From Monarcha castaneiventris obscurior (taxonomy: Eukaryota; Chordata; Aves; Passeriformes; Monarchidae), in contig JAMPIT010000583.1 in the NCBI GenBank assembly GCA_026261815.1, forward strand, positions 1,612,001 to 1,676,000: DNA of 64,000 nucleotides. The letters are read 5' to 3'. Below the pieces are notes generated by a model, which was not told where the DNA came from, ran no database searches, and saw nothing but the letters and a program-made list of their open reading frames with translations. Below, in pieces: positions 35,488-47,582 of the stretch. A program made the position numbers and the translations under genes. Each line of letters begins with the position of its first letter. The first letter of the stretch is position 1.

Positions 35488-35602
35488 GGGAGCATTTGGA
35501 CACTGTGCCCAGGCACAGGATGGGATTGCTGGGATGTCTGTGCAGGGCCAGGAGCTGGACTGTATGATGCTGGTGGATCCCTTCCAGCTCAGAATATTCC
35601 AA
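35488..35602 (+). mobile_element. CR1 LINE 3' tail (older type)
   Basis: A sense CR1 end. The order is GGGAGCATTTGGACACTG, CCAGGCACAGGATGGGATTG, GGGATGTCTGTGCAGGGCCA, GGAGCTGGACTGTATGATGC, TGGTGGATCCCTTCCAGCTC and the tail AGAATATTCC. It is the same CR1-Y/C-like 3' UTR type as at 3.7 kb and diverged from it, so the two are independent insertions of one family. Confidence 0.82.
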
Positions 35603-38600
35603 GAGTACTTTGCTAACACCCAAGGAGGATGTAGCTCTTCAATTCTGGCAGCAGCATCCTGAGAATGATGTCACTGGGCTTGTCTGAAGGGTTCTGAGAG
35701 CGCAGAACAGTCAGACAACAATGGTTTGTTTATTGAGCAAGAGTGAACCTCACCCAAGCAGTCCTTGGAGAGAAACGCAGTAGAAGCAGAATTTCAAGAC
35801 CTAAAAGTTAGATGTGCTAAAAGTTGTATTCAAAAAGCATATTTTGATAACATGCAAAAGGGGAAGGAAAAAAAGGCAGATGTGTGAAAGTTCTTTTTTT
35901 CTCAAGGGTGAGGCTGTGTGTGTGCAGGGATACAGCATTTCCAGATGAGATAATTATTTTATTTTTCCTTTCCTGCAGTTAACACTTTGCCTAAATTCAT
36001 ATTTAAGAAGGAGTTCTTCTGTCCACTTGGTGATAAATAGCAGGTTGTTCAACACACACAGCAACTTTGCCTTAATGAAAACAAACGTTAATGGAAATAG
36101 GGAAATCTCTCGACTGCAGCAAATGTGCTCCTTCCTAATCACTCTCCCTTGTCTGTAAAATACACCCACATATTAGAAAAAGCTCATAAAATGAGAGCTG
36201 GAAGACATCAATAATAATGTATTTTAGCTGCAGAATTCAGGGCAGAGTGAGTGTCGTGTGCAGTTGTTATCTGAGACCATTAAAGCCAGCCACAATCTGT
36301 GCTGATGCCAGAGCAATCAGACCCCTGTATTTCACCAGGACCACTTATGAAATCTGTCATATTACTGAGCTGCTGCAAAGATGCCTCAGGTTTTCCCCCT
36401 GCAGAACAAACTCTTGATGTGTAGGGCTTTTAAGCTGTTTTTTGATGTCTTGATTCTCCAAGATGGTTCATAACACATAATAAGAGCAATGCATGTAATG
36501 GTCAAAGTGGAAATGGATCGGTATTAAGCAGCTCTCTGAATTGCTTGCAGGATGAATCCAAAGCACATTGGCTTGTGGGGATATTCTCTTCTCAGCACCT
36601 GCTTAGTGTTTTCATTTGCAGTTCTTGAAGACGGTGCCAGAGATAAGTAGCAATGAGCTACTCACAGATAAGACATAATAATAATAAAATTGAAATAAGC
36701 ATTATGTAAGGCACAAATGGCACAGTACTTCAGCTTTTGTACTTTGATGCTGGAAGGTGACTTTTCCCACTCTAATCCACTTGGAGTTGATATCAGTATG
36801 GCTTCTGCAAGTTAGGGGCAGAAATACCCTTTTGGAAACAAAGATTAAGTTCATTCACACACATCTCAGCTCTGACAAGGGGGTTTAAGATGGAAATTCA
36901 TGTCAGATGCCCACCAAAGAGTTAAGAAACTGAGTCTTTCTGGATATTATGAAATTAAACCATCTGCTCTGTTGAGAAGTCCATGCAAGATCCTTTGCTA
37001 TCTAAAGCCAGCATCTGTTGGAAGCGTGCTGTATGTGTAGAGTGAAATCCAGGGGTTAGGAGAACAGTAGCTGCTCTTTCAGCCCTTAGATCTATAACAT
37101 TTGCTGAGATACCATGTGGATTATGGAGTGGAGAAGGGTCTCTCTCCTACACACTTGCCTGGGCTTTGGAACAGAGAGAAGTAAATTTCACTCAGAGCGA
37201 AAGGATTGAATAAATCCTGCCTTGATGAATCCTTGCCTAGAACAGGCCCTAAGTCTGTTCCCTCAAATCATCCTTCCTAACGTTCAGCATTTCTTGTCCT
37301 CCGTGGTGGGAAAGGTCGTTTGTCTCTTGGGGCACTCCCTTTCTTTCCCCCTTCTGTTTGTGATCACGCTGCTCCTCCCTGGCTCCCAGCCTCCCGTTTG
37401 TCCCTGTTTTTTCCCTGGGACGTGGCGATCTGGGGGAGAGGCACCATCTGGAAGTGCCAGCGGGTTGCTTTCCCTCCTAGCACGTCTCGCTGCAGCTTCT
37501 GCTGCTCGATGTTTCCAGATGACAAGTGCCTCCCAAACTGAGCCCTTCTGTTCCCAAGCCATAAGGAAAGAGGAAATCCTGCCCAGGTCCTGCACTTCCT
37601 TCTGGCAGTAATTTTGGGAAGTAGAACAGCTCCATACTGAGGAATTCTGACTCCTACTTGAGCGATGATGAAAGGAGATCCCCTTCTGTTTAGCTTTTGG
37701 TGGGAAATGAGTATTCTACTATCCTTGTCCAGGGAAAGAGGAGGAAAAGAGCTTTGGATCTCTTTCTGAAATCAGTTTCTTAGAGGAAACAAAACCATCA
37801 ATTTTTATTCCTGACAAAAGAAAATCTCTAGTGCAGTGATAATTATTACTAATTTGTTCTATATTGCTTTTGTATTTTTCTGAGGAAAAATTCAGTTGAA
37901 CTTACCTCTAACATGGACTAATCACTTGGGCTTTTTTTTTGGCTTATATTAAATGTAAATCCAGTTTGTTTTGCAGGCAGGTGGAATTGACCTTGTTGTG
38001 GGCATTACTCAATGGCCATGGGGTAATCACTAATGAAAACGGGAAAAATTATTCTCACTCCTGCCTATCTGAAGTTTTTCCAAATATGAGAAGCTTCCTT
38101 GAGAAAGCAGTGCATGATCATGATCTACATTAAGAGTTATGAGAATATGGATGAAGGAGACAATGGAAAAGGCCTTATTAAAATTCTTCATCACAGGGGA
38201 ACGTTATGCCCAGTTGCTTTTATCAAAACAGCAGAATCAGTGCACACATCTGATTAAATAGTGACTGTGAAAAATCTTCATTGTGGTGTATTCATTCTCA
38301 AGCTTAGTATAAATTAAATGTATATTTCAATTTATTAATATTTTAATATAAAATATAAATACCTATATATCAACTATAAGGGGAAAGCAACACTGCAGTA
38401 TGATAGAGCTGGATCAACCTTTAGTTCAGGTATTGGTGGTATTTTTCAGTGTTGTGAATAATTAATTTTTTGGAGATTAAAAACTGGTGAGACAACCCTT
38501 GCCCTCGTTTTCCATACGGCATATTAAAAAATCCTTTTGAGGGCATTTGGTTGTCTAATGTGGCTTGGAGCTAAATGTTTGCACAATGCAAGGTCAGCAG

Positions 38601-40439
38601 TGAGTCATAAATCATAGATCAGCACTAACTGTAGGTATGGAAGGCAAGGGTTGTTATTTGACTCCATTTTAATGTATTTTTAAATACAGAAAGATGGTCT
38701 CTGTACTACTTTATTTTCTTTTAGTCTCCTGAATACTTATTAGTTGTTCTTTTTCTCCTGAACAAAAAGGAATTGAATAATTCTCACATAGGTTTCAGAG
38801 GGAACAGCCACAATTACCTCAGAGTGTGGGTTCGTCTGGAATTTTAAATACAACATTGTACAAGCTGATATTTTAAGTATGTTGTGCAGTATTAATGTAG
38901 TGAAGAAACAAATGATGATCATGGAAAGTGGTTAATTTGGGGGGAAAGAGGATCTTGGCAAAAGGCTTGTGTCAGTACAGACAATTATTTCAGGCAGATC
39001 AGTGTACTTTTAAATCCAAAACTAAAAATGGGATAAATAAGGATGTCATTCTAATTAAGGTGGTTATTAACTTGTAGAACTGAACATGAGAAGTTCACTC
39101 CAGAAGATATTCTAACATGTTTAATTACAACCTCATTAAATTTTCTTAAGGTTCTAATTAACTTGAATTAAATGAAACCTGGTCGTTTTTAAAGAAACCC
39201 AGAGCTTAAATCAGTGCAAGAACATACTAAAACAGCTTAGAATTTTGGGGCTAAATGAATCTGTAAGACAGCCAAGGTCAAACAATGACTATTTTCAGTG
39301 GGTGCTGTGCAATTGTAGTGTTCTGGTGATGGATTTGCAGTATCATTTCCAACGCTCCCACCTACAATCACAACAGGGATGATGGGGTTGTTAATGACAG
39401 GGAAGGGGCCTGGGCAGGAACAGTCTCACTAAAAACCCCTCTGCCAACCTGGGGCTGCCTCGTTAACAAGGGCAGCTTGTCTGGATCATTTCCCTTCCTT
39501 TTAGCCTGAGGAAAACTGTCTGCTATGCAAGAACTTAAAGAAAATACACTTTGCACCTAACTGAAAGCTTTCAGGTGAAATAATATTTGTAATTTAAAAG
39601 ATAGACAAATTTCGAGATTATTTTTATGATTTCTTTCAAAGTTTTCAACAAAATTAAAACTCCAAGGTCCTACTACAGTGAAAAGCAGAGTTATCTTTTT
39701 TTTTTACTTAAAAAAAAATTATTTAAGTATTTTCTAATTTTGTTGTGGCAGAGCTACTTGTGATTTTTTTTGAAAACAAATACACCCAGTGCCAGAAGTA
39801 TTCTCAAAAGATATGGGGTTGTGGTTGTCTTACTCCTTATACATTCTTCCACCTGCCACAAACTTTACCCCTAAAATGATGAGTCTCCTTCCCATTCTTT
39901 GCTGAACAAGTGTCTGTAGACAATTTGTCTGTAGGTCATGGAAATCTCTTTTTTGTGTGAGGAGGTGCATTTCTTTAAAGCACCCCAAGACAAAAGCAGA
40001 TGAAGTAAATATTAGAATTAAAGCTTTGGAAGTACTGCTGCAGTTTTTCAAATCAGTAGAAATGGAGTAAGGATAAGGATAGCTGGGCTCTCCTTCTGTG
40101 AGTTTTATCCAAAACAGAACTATTTTCCTTCTGTGGATTAAGCTTCCAATTTCAGTCACGTGGCTCTGCCTTATGGCAGTTTAATCTGTTATGGACATGC
40201 AGGTTTTTGCACATGCGTGAGAGGTTAAAAAAAGCAAATACCTTCAGTAAAAGTTTATTCATAATTCTGGAGAGCTGAGCAGAGACTGCTAAATTAAGTA
40301 GCAAAGTTATTAGGAAAAGAATTTAGAGGGACAAAGGCTACCCAAGGTGTTGGAATCACAGGAGAATCCAGCTGATTGTGTGATTTGGGTTTCCACAGAG
40401 TCCCAGAACCAGCACTTTGGACTGGGTGACTGGGTGGGC
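35603..40439. other. Unique AT-rich non-coding DNA
   Basis: No gene is recognised. The interval 37300-37560 is GC-richer and has a few more CpGs than its surroundings, with frames in several phases but no domain. At 39050-39165 there is a cluster of TAATTA-type homeodomain cores. At 38300-38370 the sequence is almost pure A/T. Confidence 0.5.
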
Positions 40440-40504
40440 ATTGGTCACAGGCTGGATTTGATGGGCTTGGAGGGCTTTCCCAGCTGTAATGATGCTGGGA
40501 TTTT
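40440..40504 (+). mobile_element. CR1 LINE 3' tail, very short
   Basis: ATTGGTCACAGGCTGGATTT-GATGGGCTTGGAGGGCTTT-CCCAGCTGTAATGATGCTGG corresponds to the last part of a CR1 3' UTR in sense, with GATGCTGGGATT as the decayed octamer tail. The part immediately upstream is not clearly CR1. Confidence 0.62.
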
Positions 40505-43500
40505 GTTAAAAAATATGTCATTTGAAAAGGTTTATCACCTTCTAATTGATACATTCATGGCATTTTTCTCCTTGTGGGTCAGGTTGTGCTGTCGGTGGGT
40601 TTACAGTGCAGTTTCTCACTCCTGGATTCCTGTGAGATTGATATCCACAGTACAGTGCAACTGACAGGCACACACAAAAGGAGCATGTGTTTGTATTTTC
40701 AGCACAGTTTGGGAATGCCTGATTCCATGCAATCAAAACAACCTGCTCTTGGCAGTGGGTATCGGGGCTGGCTGTGGCTTTGGGGAGCTGTGTTTGTTTT
40801 TTCCTCCTGACAAACCCATAAAATCATGCTCGAGTTAGTGCCTCAGGCTCTCCATTGATCACCTACCCAGGGAAAACAGTCTTGTTCATCCTGAGTTGGT
40901 TCTTGCTCCAATTACGAGCACTCAGTGGGTTGGGACTGCTGTTTCCCCTTTCCTGCTCCCTGCAGAAGGGGAATCATGCCCAGGTCATGGTGAGGAGCAT
41001 CGTCCCTTCCACCAGCACTCCCCTCAGTCACGGGCTGGGCCACGCTCTCTGCAGGTCGCTGGCAGCTCCTAATGACCTCTTTCACAGCAATATTCACACA
41101 ACCCTAACAGCATCACAATGTCACCAGGAATTTCACCTTCAGGCAGAATCACTTTATTTGTCTAACTTTAACATTTTCCCTGCCTTCAGGTGTTTTTTTT
41201 TTTGCCCCCTTCCACAGTTTGCTGCACTCTGGCAAATCCCCACTGGAGAAATTCCTACTGGTAATTGATGGAACACTGGGGACTGTGGGTTTGTATCAAC
41301 GAGATTCTGCAGTGTAAACCTCAGTAACAAGGAGAAACCATGTTCATAGCAGATAAAACTCTAATTTTCACTATTTACCTGTGCATTTTTAAAACTTTAA
41401 GGCAGAAAAGAGCTCCAAACAGGAACCTGAAGGGAAAAAAAAAAGAAAACCCCAAAAGCCAAACCAAAATATCTGGAGGGTTTTTTCTGCTCACTTGCAG
41501 CTCTTGTACTCTGAGAGGTTGTCTTGTCTTCATCCTTCAGTCAGCTGAGATGGCCACTGAACTAGCAATTGCTGTTACAATCTGTTAAGGCATATCTCAT
41601 AAAAAAGGTCCTGGACATCATTCCAAATGAAATGGATTTAACCAGCAGGACAGAAACGTTTTGACAGTGCTGCTCTACCAGATCTGTCCTTTGCAGGGGA
41701 CAATTTCTTCTTGCAGATTTATACTGTGCTGCACAGAATACACTGACAGAAAACACTGACATCTTGTAGCCTGGTCTGTGCTGCTGCTTTGGATCAGCCA
41801 CGGTGCTGTGATGTGTTGCTGACTGTGGATTTAAATGGTGCAGGGACTAAAGTTTGTCCAGCAGGGAGAGGAAGAATATCACCTGTTAAAGCGAGGTGTT
41901 ATCCTTGGGCATCTTTTTCCTACAATTAAAGGGGGAGGGAGAAAAAAACTTACAGATCTGGCTAATGGCACGAACTGACTTGTGGAAAGCAGCTGATGAC
42001 ACGAAGTTGGTAATTGTTGGTTAAGAAACTCACAACGCAGGTGAAAGTTCATTCAGACATTTTAGGAGCTAAAGGGAAAATATGTGGAGAAAGACATAAC
42101 AAAAGCACAAATTCCAGTTCCTGGGGCTGTGTCCATCACTGTGCAATACTGACACCTTCAACATTTCACAGAAAATTCACTTTTCTTAGAAATTTGTAAT
42201 AATTGGAGGGGTAATCCACTACAGATAACACAGACAGTGACACTATATTGCCCCAAGAACAGTGCATGTTTATAAGTTCTTTCTCTTTCCTTTCATAAAA
42301 TCTCATATTTTATATGAAGGCTAATAACCCAAACAAGTCTCCCAGAGTTCTGAATTCATCCTTCAAATATCTTTAACACAGATGGCTCATGTATTTTCCC
42401 ACCTGTGCCAAGCAAAATAGTACTTCACATATATAGAAAGAGGCAAAGAAAAATTGTTGGATTGAGTTGATCTTATTTCTGTCTTGTTTAGTTCATATTC
42501 TGTTCAGAGTCTAACTCCATCAGAGATTCAACCCAGTAGTTATCGAATGCAGTACCTGTCACAGACTAATTGTTCATTCACTTAAGATTGGAATTGTTCT
42601 GTTTGTTCTTACTGAATATATTTGAAATTTGAATAACTTATGCAAAATATTGTTGTCTTAAAACTCTGTTTGGATTATTGAAAATTATTTGAACAAATAG
42701 CTGACGTTGTTTATTTGTGAGATTTTTACATTTAGCCTGTAACACTTGTCTCTTTCACAATCCAGTCGTCTTCTCCCCACATCATCTCTTTTTAATTATG
42801 TATTTCCAGCAACATAAAAAGTTTCTTTTGATTTATAAGAGGGATTTGATGAATTTATAGAAAATGTATAAAGAATATCAACCACCTGTGGAACTAAAAT
42901 TTGTTCCCAGTTGTGCATGCAGATTAAAATGCCGTGTTCAGACAGATGTGCCCTTGGTGATCTATTTGGAGTAGCTTAAGAAATTAAATTGCAACAAATC
43001 TTTGTTTCTGTCTTCCCATCATTTACGAGTTCTCCTTTCTTGTCACATCAAAATGAAACAGATTGGTGCAAAGCCACCCCCAAATAACTGTGTTGGAGAG
43101 GAAATGCTCAGGTGGTTTAAAGTGTCATTATTTTTGTATGTCTTTTATTAGGGAAGAGGAGAAGAAATTAGCTTACAGCTAATAAAGCTTCCAGCAGGTG
43201 TATATCTAAAAGGAATGGAATATTCTGTTTGTATTACTGCACTGCTATGAAGAAATAATTTTGCAGGTACCTTTTTTTCAGCCCTATGCCAAAATAAAAG
43301 ACGAGAAAGAGTACAGAGAAATATGGCAAGATGGACTATTTATGCTTTCCCACCCCAACAAGAACCTGCTGCTCAAATCCCAGTTACAGTGAAACGTAAA
43401 AAAGTTAAAAATCTGTATTTCTTTATGACTTTGACTTGCTAAAGAGAGGGGGGAATGTATCAAGCACAGACTGACTGTATTTAGTGATTCAAATCATATA

Positions 43501-46079
43501 CTCTGTTTCACTTTTAAGCTAAAGAGAGAAAAGCAGATTTATTAACTATTAAAACATTAAGTTTTTATTAGTGTTGAGCAGTGTCACAGTGTTATAGAGC
43601 AGCTCTGCAGACAGCTCCTGCTGCAAATCTCCCCCAGGATGGTGAAGGCTGGTATCCCTGGTCACCTTCCACGTGAGGAAGAGCAGGAACCAGCTGACTT
43701 TTGTGGGATCACCTGCTCCTCCCTGGCTTCAGGGACCTTGGCTCTGGCCAGGCTATTTGCTTTGGATGTTAATCTCTGTCTGGGGTTATCAGGGGGAAAA
43801 GGCTGAGTGTGCCAAGATGAGGTGACAGCTAAAACCAGTCATGTTCAGGGGCTGTCTTTCCGTGTCCTTAAGCTTGGTTTGGAATTAGGCAGTACAAGCA
43901 CCATGTCAGAGATTAGAAATCAGACTGCAGTGAAGCAGCACCAGCAGCACACATATCCCTTTTTTCATTCCCTGGCCAACATCCAATTCCTCTTTCCAGC
44001 TCCAAAAGCCAGGTTTCCCAGCCAGAAAGGAGAACTTAAGGATGTTAATTGAAATGCATCCCGGGCTTATGATTTCACATCTTGAGACAATGTGTGCTGA
44101 AGCTGAATGAAATCAGAAGGGAATTAAACAGTGAATTTTGTAGTTGTGGTCTCATTCAGGTAGAAAAAAAAAATGCTGAAATGATTTGGAAAAACACCCT
44201 TGCACTGGTGAGGAGAGTGTATCTGACTTCAGCTGCAAGTGACCTGTCTCTTCCAGTTCACAGCTCATGGTTTGCCAAACAAAAGCATTTATTGGCTTTG
44301 CTTTGCTTTGCTTTGCAGAGGACAAATGGCAGTGCAGTGCAATTCTAGGTAGTATTTATTTGTCTAATTTGAGTTCCCCACTCTTGTGCTTGTTTGGGCA
44401 TGCATGCCTGGTTGTATTAGTATTTCCTAGATTGCCACAATTTGTCTGGAAAGTGCAGATCCTTTAGGATTTACAAGCAGAAAGCAAGTGCACTGCATGT
44501 TTTGAAATAGAGCTCACAGCATCATAGAGAGTAAACTGGATTCTGAAAAAATATGTTTGTAGTTCCCTGAACTGGAAGAGATTAAATAGGACAGATCTCT
44601 GTCAGATTCTACTGATATCAGTCAATATTAAATTATGTTTGAATTTTTAGTTCACCTGCCTTGAGGTGAAATTAAGGCTAAAAAAAGAATAATCTCTCTT
44701 CTTTTTACTTCTGAAAACATTCAATTTGGAGGCACAACTAGAAAATGAACAGCATTCTGTATGAAGGACTGAAGACAGTATGACAGGCATTTCTTTTAAA
44801 GAGACATAAAAAAAATATTTTCTTCTTTTTACTGTACATACAGTTACCAAGGAAGCATTTACCTATTTTTTAAACAGATATTTCAAGCTGTTCCTGTTGA
44901 GTCACTCTCTCATCCTTGTGTGTGACAGACCACCCAGATGATATCAATGTTTTTCATGTCAGTCTCTGCACAGCCAATCCCTTTCCTTCCTAGATCTAGA
45001 CTTCAGCCAATTTTTAAGACTTTGGGATAAAAATCCTCCCCTGTACCATACTGTGATGTCATGAGCATAACTCACAAAATGCCCGTTTGCCCTGCTGTGG
45101 CAGTGTTACAGCAGGGATGCTCTGTTTGCTTTATCAGGACACTTCTGCAGAGCAGATTAAAAATCTCCCTCAGAAACACGAGGAAGATAAATCTGATTTT
45201 TGCCTCGTTTAGAAAAGTTGTGCACCAGTTAAATTAGCATTTAAATTCATTAGAGAAAGTGGAATTATCAGGAAACCTGTGATGTTTCAGCTTCTGTCAT
45301 CCCCCTAAGTTTGTGGATTTTTTTGAGTAAAGCAGGACATCTGTACTGGTCACATCACTACCCTCCAAACAATCATAGATTTTAACAGTTTAATAGGATT
45401 TTTCACTCTTTTAGAACCACAAAACAGTTAAAGAAATAAAATATCAGCAACAATCAGAAGGGGATTAGGTGAGTTCCTTTGTTCAATACTAATATTTGTA
45501 ACTCTCGCAGGTGTTTCTTTCCCAAAATTGGGTATCTTTTTAGCAACTTTCAATTGCTTGTTTTTTTTAAAAGAAAGGATTCCACCCCTTCACAGATGAA
45601 CAACTTTGCCAATATCCAGCTATGCTGATACTGATGATTTTTTCCCTAATGTAGACTCCTATTCTTCCTTATTGTAATTTATGAGCATTGCAACTTCTCT
45701 GAAACCCAAAACTCAAGTTTATATCATTTTTTTAATCTGTCTTAGAATTTAGATTTTCTTAATGACTGATTTTCGGTATTTGCTTCTCTGCATTAACAGG
45801 GCTATTATTTCAGTTCTTCCTTAGGATTAACAAATTATTATTTTCTGGACCTCCAGCCACTCGGTCTCCTCTACATCCCCTCCAGCTGATTATCTTTTCA
45901 CAGGATGGTGAGAGTGCTGAACGAAGTAAGAGAATTGCTTCACTAGACTTGCATCAAATCCTACTGATCTAGTAAGATATTAACCTATTAAGAAAAAGAG
46001 AAAAAATAGGGATAAAGCTGCTTTTCATTTGGCTTGTGGATTACTCCAAGCCCCCTTTTTATTCCTGCTGCTTAAGCAG
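40505..46079. other. Unique non-coding DNA with a small CTTTG repeat
   Basis: No gene is recognised. The 137-codon plus-strand frame at 40855-41268 has no recognisable domain. GC-richer patches at 40900-41070 and 43590-43760 are unassigned. Confidence 0.5.
44296..44315. repeat. (CTTTG)4 short tandem repeat
   Basis: Four perfect CTTTG units followed by CAGAG. Confidence 0.95.
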
Positions 46080-46300
46080 CTGTTCCTGGTGTTCTGTGCA
46101 GCAGATTATTTCTACCTAAATGTGATCCCTCACACTTTTCCATATTATATTGTACCGTGCTGGTTTATCTCTGTTCCTTCAGTTTATCAGGATCGTCTTG
46201 CCCTCTGGAATGTTTGCAGCCCTATATCATCTTATCACGTTTTAGGAGGAAAGAGTGTACTCAGGAACTCTACATATCCTTCATTCTGGGGTTTATTGGC
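46080..46300 (-). mobile_element. Ancient CR1/L3-like LINE relic
   Basis: On the plus strand the islands are GATCCCTCACACTTTTCCAT, TCAGGATCGTCTTGCCCTCT, GGAATGTTTGCAGCCCTATA and AGAGTGTACTCAGGAACTCT. They match, with many changes, the antisense of the amniote CR1/L3 ORF2 end, where a 'CCTCCAAAGTGCTTGCAACCC...GTGTACTCTCT' series is familiar. The 123-codon plus-strand frame across it (46029-46400) is therefore antisense repeat and not a gene. Boundaries are approximate. Confidence 0.5.
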
Positions 46301-47041
46301 GCTCTTGGAAATGTGTCCACTCCATGAAGTTGTTCACTGGGGAAATATTTCACATTTGACAAACGCTCCTGCAGTTTTGCCATCCTGTCTTGATGTGTAG
46401 GGGGTGTTTTGCACAGTGGATTCTATAATGGAGCTCCCAGTGATTTGTAGGATGTTTCTTTACTGACCAATTTTGCCTTTTCTGTATTCATGAAAGTACT
46501 CAAAAGTTTTCACTGCTTCTTTTTCAGCCTGAACACAGATTATTTGGCTTCACTCAGCCCTTAAATATACCACTGGTTTATCATCTTGCAGAAACATAAT
46601 TCCTAAAGTGTTTTATGATTAATCAACAAAGTCCTAAGATTCCTTTTTAATGTCTCTACTGTCAGGTCCTAAAAACTTTCTGGGAAATGTGCCAGTGCTA
46701 TTACATATCCTCCATAAACCCCCCAAAACCTAAACTGATGGTTTACTTATGACAAACCCCAGAGTGTGTTACAGCATGTGTAAATACAGCTATGAATTTT
46801 TTGTAGGAATACTTTTAACAATTCTCACTATTTCAAACCCTTTTAGCTTTCACTAGTTTTTCCCAAAGAATGTGCATTTCCATGATGAACTCATATTCAG
46901 CTGTACTGCCTTGAGCCTGTGGTTGTTTTGACATTGGACTTAGACAATGCTTAATTAGAAAGCTGAACATCAGGTGCTACATCATGAGAGCAAATTATTA
47001 AAGAAATAAAGAAATAGTGCTTTTACTGCTGTGTTCCAAAG
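46301..47041. other. Unique AT-rich non-coding DNA
   Basis: No gene or clear repeat is seen between the ancient and young CR1 copies. Confidence 0.55.
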
Positions 47042-47582
47042 ATCACAGAATAATAGATTGGGTTGGGTTGGGAGGGACCTTAAATCCCATCCAGTGCCAC
47101 CCCTGCCATGGCAGGGACACCTTCCACTGTCCCAGGCTGCTCCAAGCCCCAGTGTCCAACCTGGCCTTGGGCACTGCCAGGGATCCAGAGGCAGCCCCAG
47201 CTGCTCTGGGCACCCTGTGCCAGGGCCTGCCCACCCTCCCAGGGAACAATTCCTGCCCAAGATCCCATCCAGCCCTGCCCTCTGGCACTGGAAGCCATTC
47301 CCTGGCTCCTGTCCCTGCAGTCCCAGAGGAATTGTCCCTCTCTGGTTTCCCTGCAGCCCCTGGAAGGTGCTGTGAGGTCTCCACACAACCTTCTCTTCTC
47401 CAGGCTGAGCAGCCCCAGCTCTCCCAGCCTGGCTCCACAGGGGAGGGGCTCCAGTCCCCTCAGCACCTCCGTGGCCTCCTCTGGACTCTCTCTAACAGTT
47501 CCATGTCCTTCTTATGTTGGGACACCAGAGCTGCCCACAGCATTCCAGGTGGGGTCCTACCAGACTCAGTATGGAGACAATT
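47042..47582 (-). mobile_element. CR1 LINE fragment, long young copy, minus orientation
   Basis: The left edge is ATCACAGAATAATAGATTGG (3' terminus in reverse). The shared block carries the CAGCTGCTCTGGGCACC variant, which also occurs at 19.5 kb. Upstream follows TGTCCCTCTCTGGTTTCCCT, CTGTGAGGTCTCCACACAAC, CAGGCTGAGCAGCCCCAGCT, GCCTCCTCTGGACTCTCTCT and CCACAGCATTCCAGGTGGGG. This upstream module is the one found alone at 20.66-20.92 kb. Frames up to 211 codons over it, in both strands, are artefacts of GC content. Confidence 0.9.

Noticed and set aside
37222..37611. 129-codon frame in a slightly CpG-richer patch, considered as a gene or small CpG island
   Set aside because: CpGs are few, several phases and the other strand are also open, and no promoter, splice or domain signal is convincing.
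46029..46400. 123-codon plus-strand frame with hydrophobic start (MACGLLQAPFLFLLLKQLFL)
   Set aside because: The hydrophobic start suggested a signal peptide, but most of the frame overlaps an antisense ancient CR1-like relic and has no recognisable domain.
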